A stretch of 64,000 nucleotides of DNA from Symbiodinium natans (lineage: Eukaryota; Sar; Dinophyceae; Suessiales; Symbiodiniaceae): positions 367,001 to 431,000 of the forward strand of contig CAJNDS010001913.1 in NCBI GenBank assembly GCA_905221605.1, in the 5' to 3' direction. Positions 38,370 through 48,126 of this stretch are shown piece by piece (position 1 is the stretch's first letter; each line of letters starts with the position of its first letter). The position numbers were made by a program, and so were the translations under genes. Below the pieces are notes generated by a model. That model saw only the letters and a list, made by a program, of their open reading frames with translations, ran no database searches and was not told the origin of the DNA.

Positions 38370-40562
38370 ATGTGGCCGTTGACCATCCACTGTCTTGCCG
38401 GCTCCACGTTTGAGGTCCAGGTGAACAATACGGAAACGGGGCTGGATGTGCGCAGACGAGTCGCAGGAAGTGTTGGGCTTCCAGCAGCTTCACTCGTGCT
38501 GACTTCTGGTGGCCGTGTCCTCGAACTGCTCCAGCCACTGCTGAAACAAACTCGAAACCAAGAGCTCACATACGTGGTTCGTAAAATTGGCGCAGGTTCT
38601 GCGGCACGCAGTATAGCGCAAGCGTTAGCAAGGACAGGATTCAATGAGGACACGGACGCCATGTATGCCGCTGTTGCCTTGGCCTTCGGCGATGATTTCA
38701 ACCCTTGCTTGGAAGGGGTGGAGCTTCCCAGTGGCCTACAGACCTTGACCTTCGGCTATGCGTTTAACCAGAGCTTGGAAGGGCTGCAGCTTCCCAGTGG
38801 CCTGCAGACCTTGACTTTCGGCCATAAGTTCAACCAGAGCTTGGAAGGGGTGCAGCTTCCCACAGGCCTACAGACCATGACCTTCGGCGACAACTTCAAC
38901 CAGAGCTTGGAAGGGGTGCAGCTTCCCAGCGGCCTACAGACCTTGACCTTCGGTGCAAAGTTCAACCAGAGCTTGAAAAGGGCGCAGCTTCCCAGTGTCC
39001 TACAGTCCTTGACCTTCGGCGACGGCTTCGACCAGAGCTTGGAAGGGGTGCAGCTTCCCAGTGGCTTGCAGACCTTGACCTTCGGCTATGAATTCAACCA
39101 GAGCTTGCAAGGGGTGCAGCTTCCCAGCGGCCTACGGACCTTGACCTTCGGCGCCGGCTTCGACCAGAGCTTGGAAGGGGTGCAGCTTCCCAGCGGCCTA
39201 CAGACTTTGAGCTTCGGCGCAGTCTTCAACCAGAGCTTGGAAGGGGTGCAACTTCCCAGCAGCCTACAGACATTGACCGTCGGTGGCCTTTTCGACCAGA
39301 GCTTGGAAGGAGTGCAGCTTCCCAGCGGACTACAAAACTTGACCTTCGGCTACAGGTTCGACCATGGCTTGCAAGGGGTGCAGCTTCCCAGCGGCCTACA
39401 GGCCTTGACCTTCGGCGACCGCTTCGACCAGAGCTTGGAAGGGGTGCAGCTTCCCGGCGGCCTACAAACCTTGACCTTCGGCCATTTTTTCAACCAGAGC
39501 TTGGAAGGGGTGCAGCTTCCCAGTGGCTTGCAGACCTTGACCTTCGGCTATGATTTCAACCAGAGCTTGGAAGGGTTGCAGCTTCCCAGTGGCCTACAGA
39601 CCTTGACCTTCGGCTATGCTTTCAACCAGAGTTTGCGGAGGGTGCAGCTTCCCAGCGGCCTAAAAACCTTAACCTTCGTTGGCATCAGCTTAGACCAGAG
39701 ATTGGAACTGATGGAGCTGCCCAGCCGCCTACAGACCTTGAGCTTCGGTGCAGACTTCAACCAGAGCTTGGAAGGGGTGCAGCTTCCCAGCGGCCTACAA
39801 ACGCTGACCTTCAGCCATTTGTTCAACCAGACCTGGGAAGGGCTGCAGCTTCCCAGCGGCCTACAGTCCTTGACCTTCGGCTGTGATTTCAACCAGAGCT
39901 TGGAGGGGTTGCAGCTTCCCAGCGACCTACAGACCTTGACCTTCGGCTATGCTTTTAACCAGAGCTTGGAAGGGGTGGAGCTTCCCAGGGGCCTACAGAC
40001 CTTGAGCTTCGGCGCAGACTTCAACCAGAGCTTGAAAAGGGTGCAGCTTCCCAGTGTCCTACAGTCCTTGACCTTCGGCGACGGCTTCGACCAGAGCTTG
40101 GAAGGGGCGCAGCTTCCCAGCGGCCTACAGACCTTGACCTTCGGCCATGATTTCAACCGGAGCTTGGAAGGGGTGCAGCTTCCCAGCGGCCTACAGACCT
40201 TGACCTTCGGCTATGATTTCAACCAGCGCTTGGAAGGGGTGGAGCTTCCCAGCGGCCTACAGTCCTTGAGCTTCGGTGCAGACTTCAACCAGAGCTTGGA
40301 AAGGGTGCAGCTTCCCAGTGTCCTACAGTCCTTGACCTTCGGCGACGGCTTCGACCAGAGCTTGGAAGGGGTGCAGCTTCCCAGCGGCCTACAGACCTTG
40401 AGCTTCGGCGCAGTCTTCAATCAGAGCTTGGAAGGGGTGCAGCTTCCCGGCGGCCTACAGTCCCTGACCTTCGGCGGCAGCTTCGACCGCTTTGAAGGGG
40501 TGCAGCTTCCAAGCTCCCTAGTGCGTTTCTCCTCGCGTAGCTTTAAGGTGGACACTTGTTAA
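38370..40562 (+). CDS. UBL-repeat protein 1: ubiquitin-like head plus about 26 tandem 22-residue repeats
   Basis: Intronless 730-codon gene. Residues 1-72 (MWPLTIHCLAGSTFEVQVNN ... ELTYVVRK) have the length and alternating hydrophobic pattern of a ubiquitin-like beta-grasp domain and end in RKIGAG where ubiquitin has its RLRGG tail. A short helical linker (RSIAQALARTGFNEDTDAMY) follows, then from about residue 108 the repeat FNQSLEGVQLPSGLQTLTFG + two variable residues, 66 bp each, to about residue 710. The pattern (LxxLxFG, hydrophobic every few residues) fits an FNIP/BspA-like leucine-rich solenoid, usually a protein-binding surface. C-terminal cap ends FKVDTC. No signal peptide or membrane segment, so probably cytosolic. 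The start is chosen by alignment with the two paralogs (GCACCAGC-ATG context). A ubiquitin-pathway adaptor role is inference. Repeats are more varied than in copies 2 and 3. Confidence 0.88.
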   Translation: MWPLTIHCLAGSTFEVQVNNTETGLDVRRRVAGSVGLPAASLVLTSGGRVLELLQPLLKQTRNQELTYVVRKIGAGSAARSIAQALARTGFNEDTDAMYAAVALAFGDDFNPCLEGVELPSGLQTLTFGYAFNQSLEGLQLPSGLQTLTFGHKFNQSLEGVQLPTGLQTMTFGDNFNQSLEGVQLPSGLQTLTFGAKFNQSLKRAQLPSVLQSLTFGDGFDQSLEGVQLPSGLQTLTFGYEFNQSLQGVQLPSGLRTLTFGAGFDQSLEGVQLPSGLQTLSFGAVFNQSLEGVQLPSSLQTLTVGGLFDQSLEGVQLPSGLQNLTFGYRFDHGLQGVQLPSGLQALTFGDRFDQSLEGVQLPGGLQTLTFGHFFNQSLEGVQLPSGLQTLTFGYDFNQSLEGLQLPSGLQTLTFGYAFNQSLRRVQLPSGLKTLTFVGISLDQRLELMELPSRLQTLSFGADFNQSLEGVQLPSGLQTLTFSHLFNQTWEGLQLPSGLQSLTFGCDFNQSLEGLQLPSDLQTLTFGYAFNQSLEGVELPRGLQTLSFGADFNQSLKRVQLPSVLQSLTFGDGFDQSLEGAQLPSGLQTLTFGHDFNRSLEGVQLPSGLQTLTFGYDFNQRLEGVELPSGLQSLSFGADFNQSLERVQLPSVLQSLTFGDGFDQSLEGVQLPSGLQTLSFGAVFNQSLEGVQLPGGLQSLTFGGSFDRFEGVQLPSSLVRFSSRSFKVDTC

Positions 40563-40800
40563 ACTCTGAGCAGCCAGGGCTAGGGTTGGGGCAGCAGTAG
40601 GACATAAGCCTTGCTCCCTAAATATCTAAGAGATCTTCAACGTACCTCTTGGCATACCGGCACTGAACTCACGGGGTATTACGAGCCCAACATCTCCTTT
40701 CAAGGAACCATGAAGGTTGAGCTCACCCTAAACCCTAAACTCTATAAACCCTAACCCTAAACCTGAGATGTTACTTTGTATTTTCCACCACGATGCTCTT

Positions 40801-40908
40801 GGTAGCCCAGTGGTACCCTTTGCCTTTTTGTTTGGGTTCTGGCTTCCCTTATCAAATGACCAACCCAAAAAAGGGTGCCCTTATCATAAATCTGGTTGCT
40901 GGGCTACC
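40801..40908. mobile_element. MITE-like hairpin element, family B, best-preserved copy
   Basis: GGTAGCCCAGTGGTACCCTT and AAGGGTGCCC...CTGGTTGCTGGGCTACC are inverted arms of more than 15 bp; the loop holds TTCCCTTATCAAATGACCAA. Same architecture as 24868-24967 and 53049-53160. Confidence 0.7.
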
Positions 40909-41075
40909 ACCCCAAAATTCCTTAGCCCTAAACCGTAAACCCTGAACCCTAAAGCCCTAAGCTCTAAACTTCGTTAACCCGAGGCTTCCCAAGCTTCCTA
41001 AACCTTAAACCCTAAATTTCGGGCTTAGGCTTTCAGGTTTAGGGTTTAGGGAACCTAAACCCTAAGCCCTAAGCC

Positions 41076-41114
<39 letters not shown>

Positions 41115-41896
41115 ACCCTAAACCCTAAACCCTAAACCCTAAACCCTATAAACCCTAAACCCTCCTAGCGTTGCAGGGGTGGTTTGGAAGACTGCGTGGG
41201 GTGTGGCTTCTGGCCCCTGCGATGCGAAAACCGATGCGAAACCGATGCGAATCTATTCCTTGGCCTCGGTTCGCTTTAGAGGCTTAGGGAGTTTAGGGTT
41301 TAGGGCTTAATTAGGGTTCAGGATTTAGGGTTAGGGTTTAGGGTTTAGGGTTAGAGAGTTCACCCTAGCTGTCCGAACGGCTTCAGCTCTTAACGCAATT
41401 TCAACTTTAAACCCAACCTCCACTTGTGGGGAAACATTAGAGACACATTATTGTAGTTAGAGTCCTGACGCGTCCCTGGTCCGAAGGTCCGCCGTACACT
41501 TAATCCTCTGGTCCCCTGGTGGTCCCTTGATTTGCATCAAAATCCCGACTTTCTCCAAGCCACTTTGCTTAGAGTAAACTCCAAAAGTTGGAACATCCTG
41601 AACCCCATACCCCAAGAGGTATACCAAGAGACTCCCAGCTCTAATCTTTGTGGTACTTTGCCGTAATTTTAGATCCTTACCCTTTTGGGGTTCATTGGGT
41701 TTCTTAATAAGGCAGCCAAAAGGTTAATTTATAGCTACCCTCCTGAGCTTCCAAGTAATCATCCCCAAACCATGTTCCAATTTTCTGGAGTTTACAGCAG
41801 ACCAAAAGGATTGTACACCATGAAGAAACAAGGCGCGATGCCATGTTGCGAGGATTGCAGTTCTGCGCATGTTGAAATCGGCTTGTCGAGCGAGAG

Positions 41897-42154
41897 TTGG
41901 CGGGCTTCGAGCACACTAGTCGTCGCACCCCCCCTGGTTCGGACGCCATGGTGAACCTCAACAGGGAGCGCTACAAATCTCAGCAACGCAGAGCGGCAGT
42001 GGCAAGCCGGGGCGTGCACAGAACAGGAGAAGACCACCATGAAGAGAAGGGTTGCGAACTCCGTGGTGGACCGTCTGACGGCAGTATCGTTCCCGATTAT
42101 CAGCGTGCAATTGATCATGACTCTTCCATCTGTTCATCACCGATCTTGTTATAA
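41897..42154 (+). CDS. Possible coding block in a repeat-free segment
   Basis: Eighty-five codons to TAA, basic/acidic mixed (RTGEDHHEEKGCELRGGPSD). It overlaps in another frame the end of 41685-41954 (YTMKKQGAMPCCEDCSSAHV). The two may be one gene with a frameshift or an intron. The - strand is also open over 41792-42118. Only the absence of telomere-type repeats over about 480 bp and the composition support coding. Confidence 0.35.
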   Translation: MAGFEHTSRRTPPGSDAMVNLNRERYKSQQRRAAVASRGVHRTGEDHHEEKGCELRGGPSDGSIVPDYQRAIDHDSSICSSPILL

Positions 42155-42878
42155 GCGTTTTGTTCATGTTTTGCGTCATCTATCTATCTATATCTATAGG
42201 TAAATTTACGTAGACCCTAACAACCTGAAACTCTACGGCCCGCAGCCCTCAACCCTAAAACCCCCGACACCTCCAGACCTTAAGTCTGTGCGCACCAGCT
42301 AAACGGAAAGTCCCGGTAGCTTTGCCGCGGGCTTGGAGCATGTGAAAAGCCAAGCCCTAAGCATCCAAGCCCCATGGGCTTAGGGTTTAGGGTCTAGGGT
42401 TTAGGGTTTTGGGTTTAGGGTTTAGGGTTTAGGGTTTAGGGTTTAGGGGGTTGAGGCCCCAACCACTAAATTCTCAACCCCTAGAGTGTCTAGAAAGAAT
42501 TATTATCCTTCAACCTGGACCCCATCCAGCCAAACCCCTTGAACCCTCAAAATTGAAGGTTCTGGTGGTTTGGGGTTTAGGGTTTAGGGTTTAGGGTTTA
42601 GAGGTTCTGTGGTTTGGGGTTCAGAGTTTTCGCAAGGTTTTGGGCCTTAAAGGAACCCTCTACCCCAAACCGTCTGGTGTTTATTGTACCTAGCCTTTCC
42701 AAAAACACGTAAAGAACCCTAAGCCGTAAACCCTAAACCCCAATCCCTAAACCCTGAACCCTAAACCCTAAACCCTAAACCCTAAACTCTAAACCCTAAA
42801 CCCTAAACCCTAAACCCTAAACCCTAAACCCTAAACCCTAAACCCTAAACCCCAATCCCGAGGCTTGCCTGGGCGCAG

Positions 42879-42932
42879 ACGGACGCCACTGGGCCGATGC
42901 AAGAAGCGTTGGGGCCAGTGCCGGCAGAGGAG
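42879..42932 (+). CDS. Model M3, exon 1 of the recognisable part
   Basis: Acceptor GCCTGGGCGCAG|A, GC donor GAGGAG|GCGGGC; 18 codons in phase 0 reading TDATGPMQEALGPVPAEE. First of three exons joined in phase (54, 55, 41 bp; 50 codons including stop). Directly followed by a TTTAGGG array of about 105 bp as intron sequence. The gene start was not found. Confidence 0.52.
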
Positions 42933-42939
42933 GCGGGCT

Positions 42940-43048
42940 TAGGGTTTAGGGTTTAGGGTTTAGGGTTTAGGGTTTAGGGTTTAGGGTTTAGGGTTTAGGG
43001 TTTAGGGTTTAGGGTTTAGGGTTTAGGGTTTAGGGTTTAGGGTTTAGG
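42940..43048. repeat. TTTAGGG array inside an M3 intron
   Basis: About fifteen perfect TTTAGGG units starting seven bases after the M3 exon 1 donor. The same intron later contains a CCCTAAA array (43165-43238), the opposite orientation, and a poly-C run (43412-43430). Confidence 0.93.
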
Positions 43049-43879
43049 GCTTGGAAGTGTTTTTTTGCTTTTTCAGTTTCGAGGGGTTTTCTGAGGACTT
43101 CTAGGGTTTTGAGGGCTGCCCCTAAACCCGAAACCCTAAACCCTAAACCCCAAACCCAAACCCCAAACCCTAAACCCTAAACCCTAAACCCTAAACCCTA
43201 AACCCTAAACCCTAAACCCTAAACCCTAAACCCTAAACCCAAACGCGCCGACAGTGGCGGCGAGATAACAAGAAAATCCCTAGAATTGAAACCCCAAGGG
43301 CACAAGCCCCAAGCCCCTCAAGTCCTAAACCCTAAAACCCTAAGCCTTAAGTCATCAAACCGTTCACCCCAATTTCAAAAAGAAGCACGTCAAAGCAAAC
43401 ATCAAATAACCCACCCCCCCCCCCCCCCCCCAAGCTCCAAAAGCCCGTGTTTCGGGACGTTCATGCCCCTCCTTTAGGGTCAGATAAGGTTATGGAGGGG
43501 TGTAGGGTTTCGGAGTTTAAGGGAGTTTAGTAGTACTTGGTGCTGTAGACGAGGATGTGAACTGGGGTTATACAGGCATGGTGAAGGAGCTTAAGAGGGT
43601 TTAGGGTTTCGGGTTCTAGGGTTCTAGGGAGTCTAAGATGAGCCTACACCCGAAACCATATGTTGGCAACCTATTCGTAGCCCTCACCAAACCCTCAAGC
43701 GAAGCAACTTCCGAACCTTAACAACCCTAAACCCGTAACCCAAAACCCAAAACCCTAAACTTTAAACCTTGAACCCTAAACCCTAAACCCTAAACCCTGA
43801 ACCCTAAACCCTAAACCCTAAACCCTAAACCCTAAACCCCGTAAGCCCCGTCTGTAAACCCTAATAGCCCTGCTTTGAG

Positions 43880-43934
43880 GCCAGTCCGGATTCTGAGGAG
43901 CAAGGATACTCCGACGAAAGCTTCGAGAGCGCAG
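43880..43934 (+). CDS. Model M3, exon 2
   Basis: Acceptor GCCCTGCTTTGAG|G; reads ASPDSEEQGYSDESFESA plus one base; GC donor GAGCGCAG|GCGACG. Acidic, Ser-rich. The leftover G joins GC of the next exon to code Gly. Confidence 0.55.
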
Positions 43935-44971
43935 GCGACGGGATTGTTCAACCACATATACATATACATATACATATATATGTATGTATGTATATGTATA
44001 TATACATGTGTAGGGTTTAGGGTTTAGGGTTTAGGGTTTGGGGTTTAGGGTTTGGGGTTTAGGGTTTGGGGTTTAGGAACCACATACATACATGTGTATA
44101 TATGTATAGGGTTTAGGGTTTAGGATCTGGGGTGTAGGATTTAGGGTTTGGATTAGGGTTTGGGGAGTGGCCGCTTGCATGTTAGGGACATAATTAGGGA
44201 TGTATGGATATAGGGATATAGGGGTTTAGGGTTTCACGTTAGGGATTTAGGGGTGGAAGGGTCGGGGTTTTAGGTTTTTTTTTTTTTTTGGGGGGGGGGG
44301 GGGGGGGCGGTTGGTGCCAGTAAGGGAGGGGTGTTCAAGGGGGGTAGGAAACCCAAGGCTCCCCAACACTCCCCACTACTCGTTAAGTCTCCCGAAGCTT
44401 CCTGAAGGTTCCCTCGGTACCTACCCCCGGCACGAAGCCCCCTCCCTATAAGATTGGCCTGCATGTGATTTTTACAGGTAGGCAGCTCTTCCCCAGCTTG
44501 CGGCTTCGGGTCTAGGGTTTAAGGTTTAAGGTTTAGGGTTTAGGGTTTAGGGTTTAGGGTTTAGTGACTCTTATCAGGTACATTTATCAGACACTCCAAG
44601 TACCAATTTCCCATAGTAGCTTCCTGTATCCCATGATATCCCATCCCCTCTCAATGCCTATATAATGCTCGCATGAACTGCCCAGCATAGTTTTGCTAGA
44701 AAATAGGCCCGCTACACTTTCAGTTCCTAAACCGCAAACCCCCTGTGCAAAACGCCTATGGTCCATGAGTTTACGCGGTGTGGGTGGCCTGTTCCTCCAC
44801 GGAAAAGCTGGCGGGGTACCCCCCCCCTAACCCCCCCCCCCCCCCGCGTTTTGGGGGGGTAAGGAGGGAAAGAGGGAGGTTTTCACCTCCTTTTCCCATC
44901 CAACACGCCGCCAGGGTCGGCGGACCCTAAACCCTAAACCCTAAACCCTAAACCCTAAACGAACGTGGCAG
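43935..44971. repeat. M3 intron with telomere-type repeats and poly-T/poly-G
   Basis: TATATACATATG microsatellite at 43962-44008 flows into TTTAGGG/TTTGGGG repeats (44010-44075), back to CATACATACATGTGTATATA and again into TTTAGGG. Poly-T then poly-G at 44274-44307; TTTAGGG at 44530-44565; unique 44570-44720; poly-C at 44820-44845; CCCTAAA 44925-44960. No coding block recognised. Confidence 0.7.
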
Positions 44972-45012
44972 GCTCCTATGAGAAGGACTTCGAGGAAGAG
45001 AGCGAGGACTGA
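44972..45012 (+). CDS. Model M3, terminal exon
   Basis: Acceptor CGAACGTGGCAG|G; two bases finish a Gly codon, then SYEKDFEEESED and TGA (45010-45012). The joined end (YSDESFESA-G-SYEKDFEEESED) repeats a Y-S/E-x-x-F-E theme across the exon junction, which supports the join. Acidic tails of this style occur on several cytoskeletal and ciliary proteins, but no family is assigned. Confidence 0.56.
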
Positions 45013-46545
45013 GGGATGTGGATCGTTTTGGGCACCCCAACCCTAGTTGAACCCTCAAGCCGCAAACCTCAAACCCATTAAACTTAAACCAAAAACCCTC
45101 AACCCTAACCTAAACCCTAGGGTACATGGCACGTATCTGGGCCTCAAAAGGCACTGTAGAGGGCTTAGGCTTTTTAGGGTTTACAGGGGTTGAGGGTTTG
45201 TAGATTATAGGGTTTGGGGTTTAGGGTTTTTCCGGGTTTAGGGTTTTAGGGTTTAGGGTATAGGGTTTTGGACACCTAAATAGCACCTACTTGGTTTGCA
45301 AAGAAAGGCACTGTACAGGAAGACACAAAAACCCGAAGCCCAAACGCCCTTAGAAACAACCCTAGACCTAGTTCCTAAACCCTTACGCCCAGCACCCTAA
45401 AGGGCCTAGAGCCCTATAGGCCTTAGCCCAAGAAGGAACCTTGGACCTTAGACCCCAAACTCTAAACCCTCAACCCCAAACCCTAAACCCTCAAACCTAA
45501 ACCCTGAACCCCAAACCCTAAACCCTAAACCCTAAACCCTAAACCCTAAACCATAAACCCTAAACCCTAAACCCTAAACCCCAAACTAAGCCCTAAACCC
45601 TAAACCCTAAACCCTAAACCCTAAACCCTAATCCTTAAACCCTGAATCCCAAATCCTAAACCCTAAACCCTAAACCCCAAACCCTAAACCCCAAACCCCA
45701 AACCCTAAACCCTAAACCCTAAACCCCAAACCCTCTGAACCATCAACCCGGCTCCAGCCGTCTTCTGCGTCCGCCTCTTCGGCGCGTTCGCCGACGGAAG
45801 CTCAAGAGAGCAGCGGTTTGCGCACTCAGCTTTCAGGGTTTAGGGTTTAGGGTTTAGGGTAATTAGGGTTTGGGGTTTAGGGTTTAGGGTTTAGGGTTTA
45901 GGGTAATTGGTAATTAGGGTTTTGGGTTTAGGGTTTAGGGTTTAGGGTTACGGCTAGGGTTTAGGGTTAGGGTTTAGGGGTTAAGAATTTAGGTTTGTAG
46001 GGAGTTGGATGCCCCCCCCCCGATACTAACAGTCCCTAAAAAGGATTATGGTACCCCTACTACAATCCCTCTTAAGGACTGCTAGTATGAGGGGGAACAT
46101 CCCAACCTAAACCCTAAACCCTAAACCCTAAACCCTAAACCCCTAAACCCTAAACCCTAAACCCTAAACCCTACTAACTGCTAGACCCTACAGTAAACCT
46201 CTGCGAAAGCCACGCCGCGATCTTTGCAGCGAAGCCCTAAACCCTAAACCCTAAACCCTTAACCCTAAACCCTAAACCCTAAACCCTAAACCGGTGTCAT
46301 CCCTCTTGGGGACTATGAACCCTACCATGGTTCAGGGTTTAGAGTTTGGGGTTTAGGGTTTTGGGTTTTGGGTTTTGAAAGGACGATTACAGCAGTAGAG
46401 GGCATATGAGCCCAATTATGTGGTTCGTTTGGCCCCAAGGTAGATCCTTCACCCATAGAAGGGCCTCTACGCTTTCCTGTTGTGGCTCATAGTGGGTTTG
46501 GGGTTTAGGTAGTTACCCAGGACAACGCGGTCCCGAATGTTTTAG
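45013..46545. other. Telomere-type repeats, degraded family C elements, family D element
   Basis: 45115-45330 holds two degraded family C pieces (GGGTACATGGCACGTATCTG; ACCTAAATAGCACCTACTTG) around TTTAGGG units. CCCTAAA/CCCCAAA arrays 45455-45735. Island 45755-45835 is open in all three + frames (e.g. LQPSSASASSARSPTEAQES) and may be an exon. TTTAGGG 45838-45960; family D element 46005-46105; CCCTAAA to 46170 and 46235-46290. Confidence 0.55.
46005..46105. mobile_element. MITE-like hairpin element, family D copy 2
   Basis: TTGGATGCCCCCCCCCCGAT(ACTAACAGTCC) and GGACTGCTAGTATGAGGGGG(AACATCCCAA) pair as arms; matches 5570-5668. Confidence 0.68.
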
Positions 46546-46803
46546 GCCGCCATCGCCTTGGCAAAGCAGGGCGAGAATGTCGACCGCTGCTATATTGGAG
46601 AAGGTGTCGGTGGCACAGCGCAAGGCTTGTGCAGCAACCACCTGGCAGCTGTGTACGGACACAACCACGCATTCATTGACCCAAACTTATGGCACAACGA
46701 AGATGAGTTGCGAAAGCAGCTGGAGAGCTTCACACTGCTTGGATTCTCACAGTGCCCTGGCACTGCTCGTGCTGTAGGCAATGTTGATGCTAAAGCCACC
46801 TAA
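46546..46803 (+). CDS. Candidate terminal exon, 85 codons plus stop
   Basis: Acceptor CCCGAATGTTTTAG|G, phase 0, beginning AAIALAKQGENVDRCYIGEG, continuing VGGTAQGLCSNHLAAVYGHN and HAFIDPNLWHNEDELRKQLE, ending at TAA (46801-46803). High-complexity and clearly coding; the TAG of the acceptor itself closes the frame upstream, so splicing (not a longer ORF) is implied. The last residues run directly into CCCTAAA repeats. Family not recognised. Confidence 0.58.
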   Translation, partial: AAIALAKQGENVDRCYIGEGVGGTAQGLCSNHLAAVYGHNHAFIDPNLWHNEDELRKQLESFTLLGFSQCPGTARAVGNVDAKAT

Positions 46804-47487
46804 ACTCTAAAACCCTAAACCCTAAACCCTAAACCCTAAACCCTAAGCCTCTCATGGTAGGTTTCGTCATCCAAAGACCTGACTACAAGGTCTTCGGGTT
46901 AGGCCGGCGGCCCTGATCCCCAGACCCCAAACCCCAATCGCTATACCCTAAACCCTAAGCCCTAAACCCTAAACGCTAAACTCTAAACCCTAAACCCTAA
47001 ACCTTAAACCCTAAACCCTATACCCTTTCCAGCCTAAACCCTATACACCCAAACCCTGAGCCTTCTCGGGTCTAGGCCCCTCAGCCGAAAGAGACCTGAG
47101 AGCTGGGTGGTTGCCGTCTACTAGGGCCCAGAGTAGGCCCTATTCCCTTTGCTTAGGGCTTAGGTTCCCTTACAAGCACCTTTAAACCCACAAGGGTACC
47201 CTTTTTTTCCCAGGCTACTTTCGGGTCTAACCCTAAACCCTAAACCTTAAACCCTAAACCCTAAACCCAAGGTTGTAAGTTATATACCCTTTTTGCCGTC
47301 TAGGTGTGGCCACCCTGCTGTCCAGCCACGCCTCATCGCCAGCAAGCGCACCCAGATCCGAAAGGTCTCCTGCAGGCGGATGAGGGTGTAGGGTTTAGGG
47401 TTTAGGGTTTAGGGTTTAGGGTTTAGGGTTTAGGGTTTAGGGTTTAGGGCTTGGGGTTCAGAGGCCGTTAGGGGTTTAAGGTTTAGC
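46804..47487. other. Repeat tract with degraded family B element and one island
   Basis: CCCTAAA variants 46805-47065; degraded family B-like element about 47119-47219 (CTACTAGGGCCCAGAGTAGG). Island 47311-47374 (GCCGTCTAG|G to CTGCAG|GCGGAT) is open as CGHPAVQPRLIASKRTQIRK and may be an exon with GC donor. TTTAGGG array 47393-47450. Confidence 0.5.
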
Positions 47488-48126
47488 ACCTAAAAGGAAA
47501 CAGGCGCGTAAAAAAACCTGGTTGTTTCGTGGAGTTTTGGAGAGTCTCCTTTTTTTTGTGGGAGGGGGGGGGGGGGGGGGTTACGACCATGTTAATATAT
47601 CCATGCCGAAAACACCGGTATTTGCAGCGTTTTTGCCCCTCTACACAACATGCTGCACCAGGATGTTTGACGTTTCTGTAACAAGATGCACTGTCACAAG
47701 GCTTATGCGAACGGTGTGTCGTCATGTCGCTCGAACCACGAACAACTGCCAGCAGAAGAAACATAAAATAACAAAAACAAAAACGCACAAAACTGACCCT
47801 TGCGTGCATGTCGTCAAACATCGTAAAAACCATGGTTCTCTGTGCTTGTTTGCCGCCATTGAGGGCTTTTCACTAGAACGCCCGAAATGAAAGGAGTGAC
47901 GCGCACTTCTGTGTTATATATTTCTGAATTTTGTAGTGTCACAAGAAAAAAGTTCGAAAACACATCGGTATTTATGGTGTTTCTTGCTGTGGGACATCCT
48001 AACCTAATTCTCGCGTTCCTGGAAAATGTACATACAGACTGTGCTTGAGCAGCTAAAACCCACACGAAAACAGCGTCCGCACCTGCAAGTCACCAGGTTT
48101 TTTTAAGCGCCCGTGACCTAAAAAGG
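47488..48126. mobile_element. Non-autonomous DNA-transposon-like element of about 640 bp
   Basis: Left end CACCTAAAAGGAAACAGGCG(CGTAAAAAAACCTGGT) and right end ACCAGGTTTTTTTAAGCGCC(CGTGACCTAAAAAGG) are inverted repeats of about 30 bp, best over GGCGC-TAAAAAAACCTGGT. The interior lacks telomere-type repeats, carries a poly-G run (47563-47580) and two direct-repeat-like pieces (GAAAACACCGGTATTTGCAG near 47609; GAAAACACATCGGTATTTAT near 47957). Frames of 122 codons (+) and 116 codons (-) overlap and neither has transposase motifs. Target duplication not recognised. Confidence 0.55.

Larger units (their letters stand above)
40563..42878. other. 3' flank, hairpin element, repeats and coding-like islands
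   Basis: 40563-40735 is unique (3' UTR-like). Family B element 40801-40908. CCCTCAA and CCCTAAA units 41070-41165. Island 41177-41275 follows GCGTTGCAG|G and is open as VVWKTAWGVASGPCDAKTDA then KPMRIYSLASVRFRG. Island 41356-41457 is open as FTLAVRTASALNAISTLNPT and ends in TAG. A repeat-free block 41690-42180 has overlapping open frames on + (41685-41954 and 41897-42154, the latter with NLNRERYKSQQRRAAVASRG) and on -. TTTAGGG arrays 42380-42450, CCCTAAA array 42762-42852. Confidence 0.5.

Noticed and set aside
38756-40420. Long - strand open frames reading KVCRPLGSCTPSKLWLK over the UBL-repeat genes
   Set aside because: They are antisense shadows of the 66-bp repeat; the same happens at 57850-59682 and 61332-63338.
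38690-40490. CRISPR-like regular repeats
   Set aside because: The 66-bp periodicity is a coding solenoid with conserved frame, no spacers, in a eukaryotic context.
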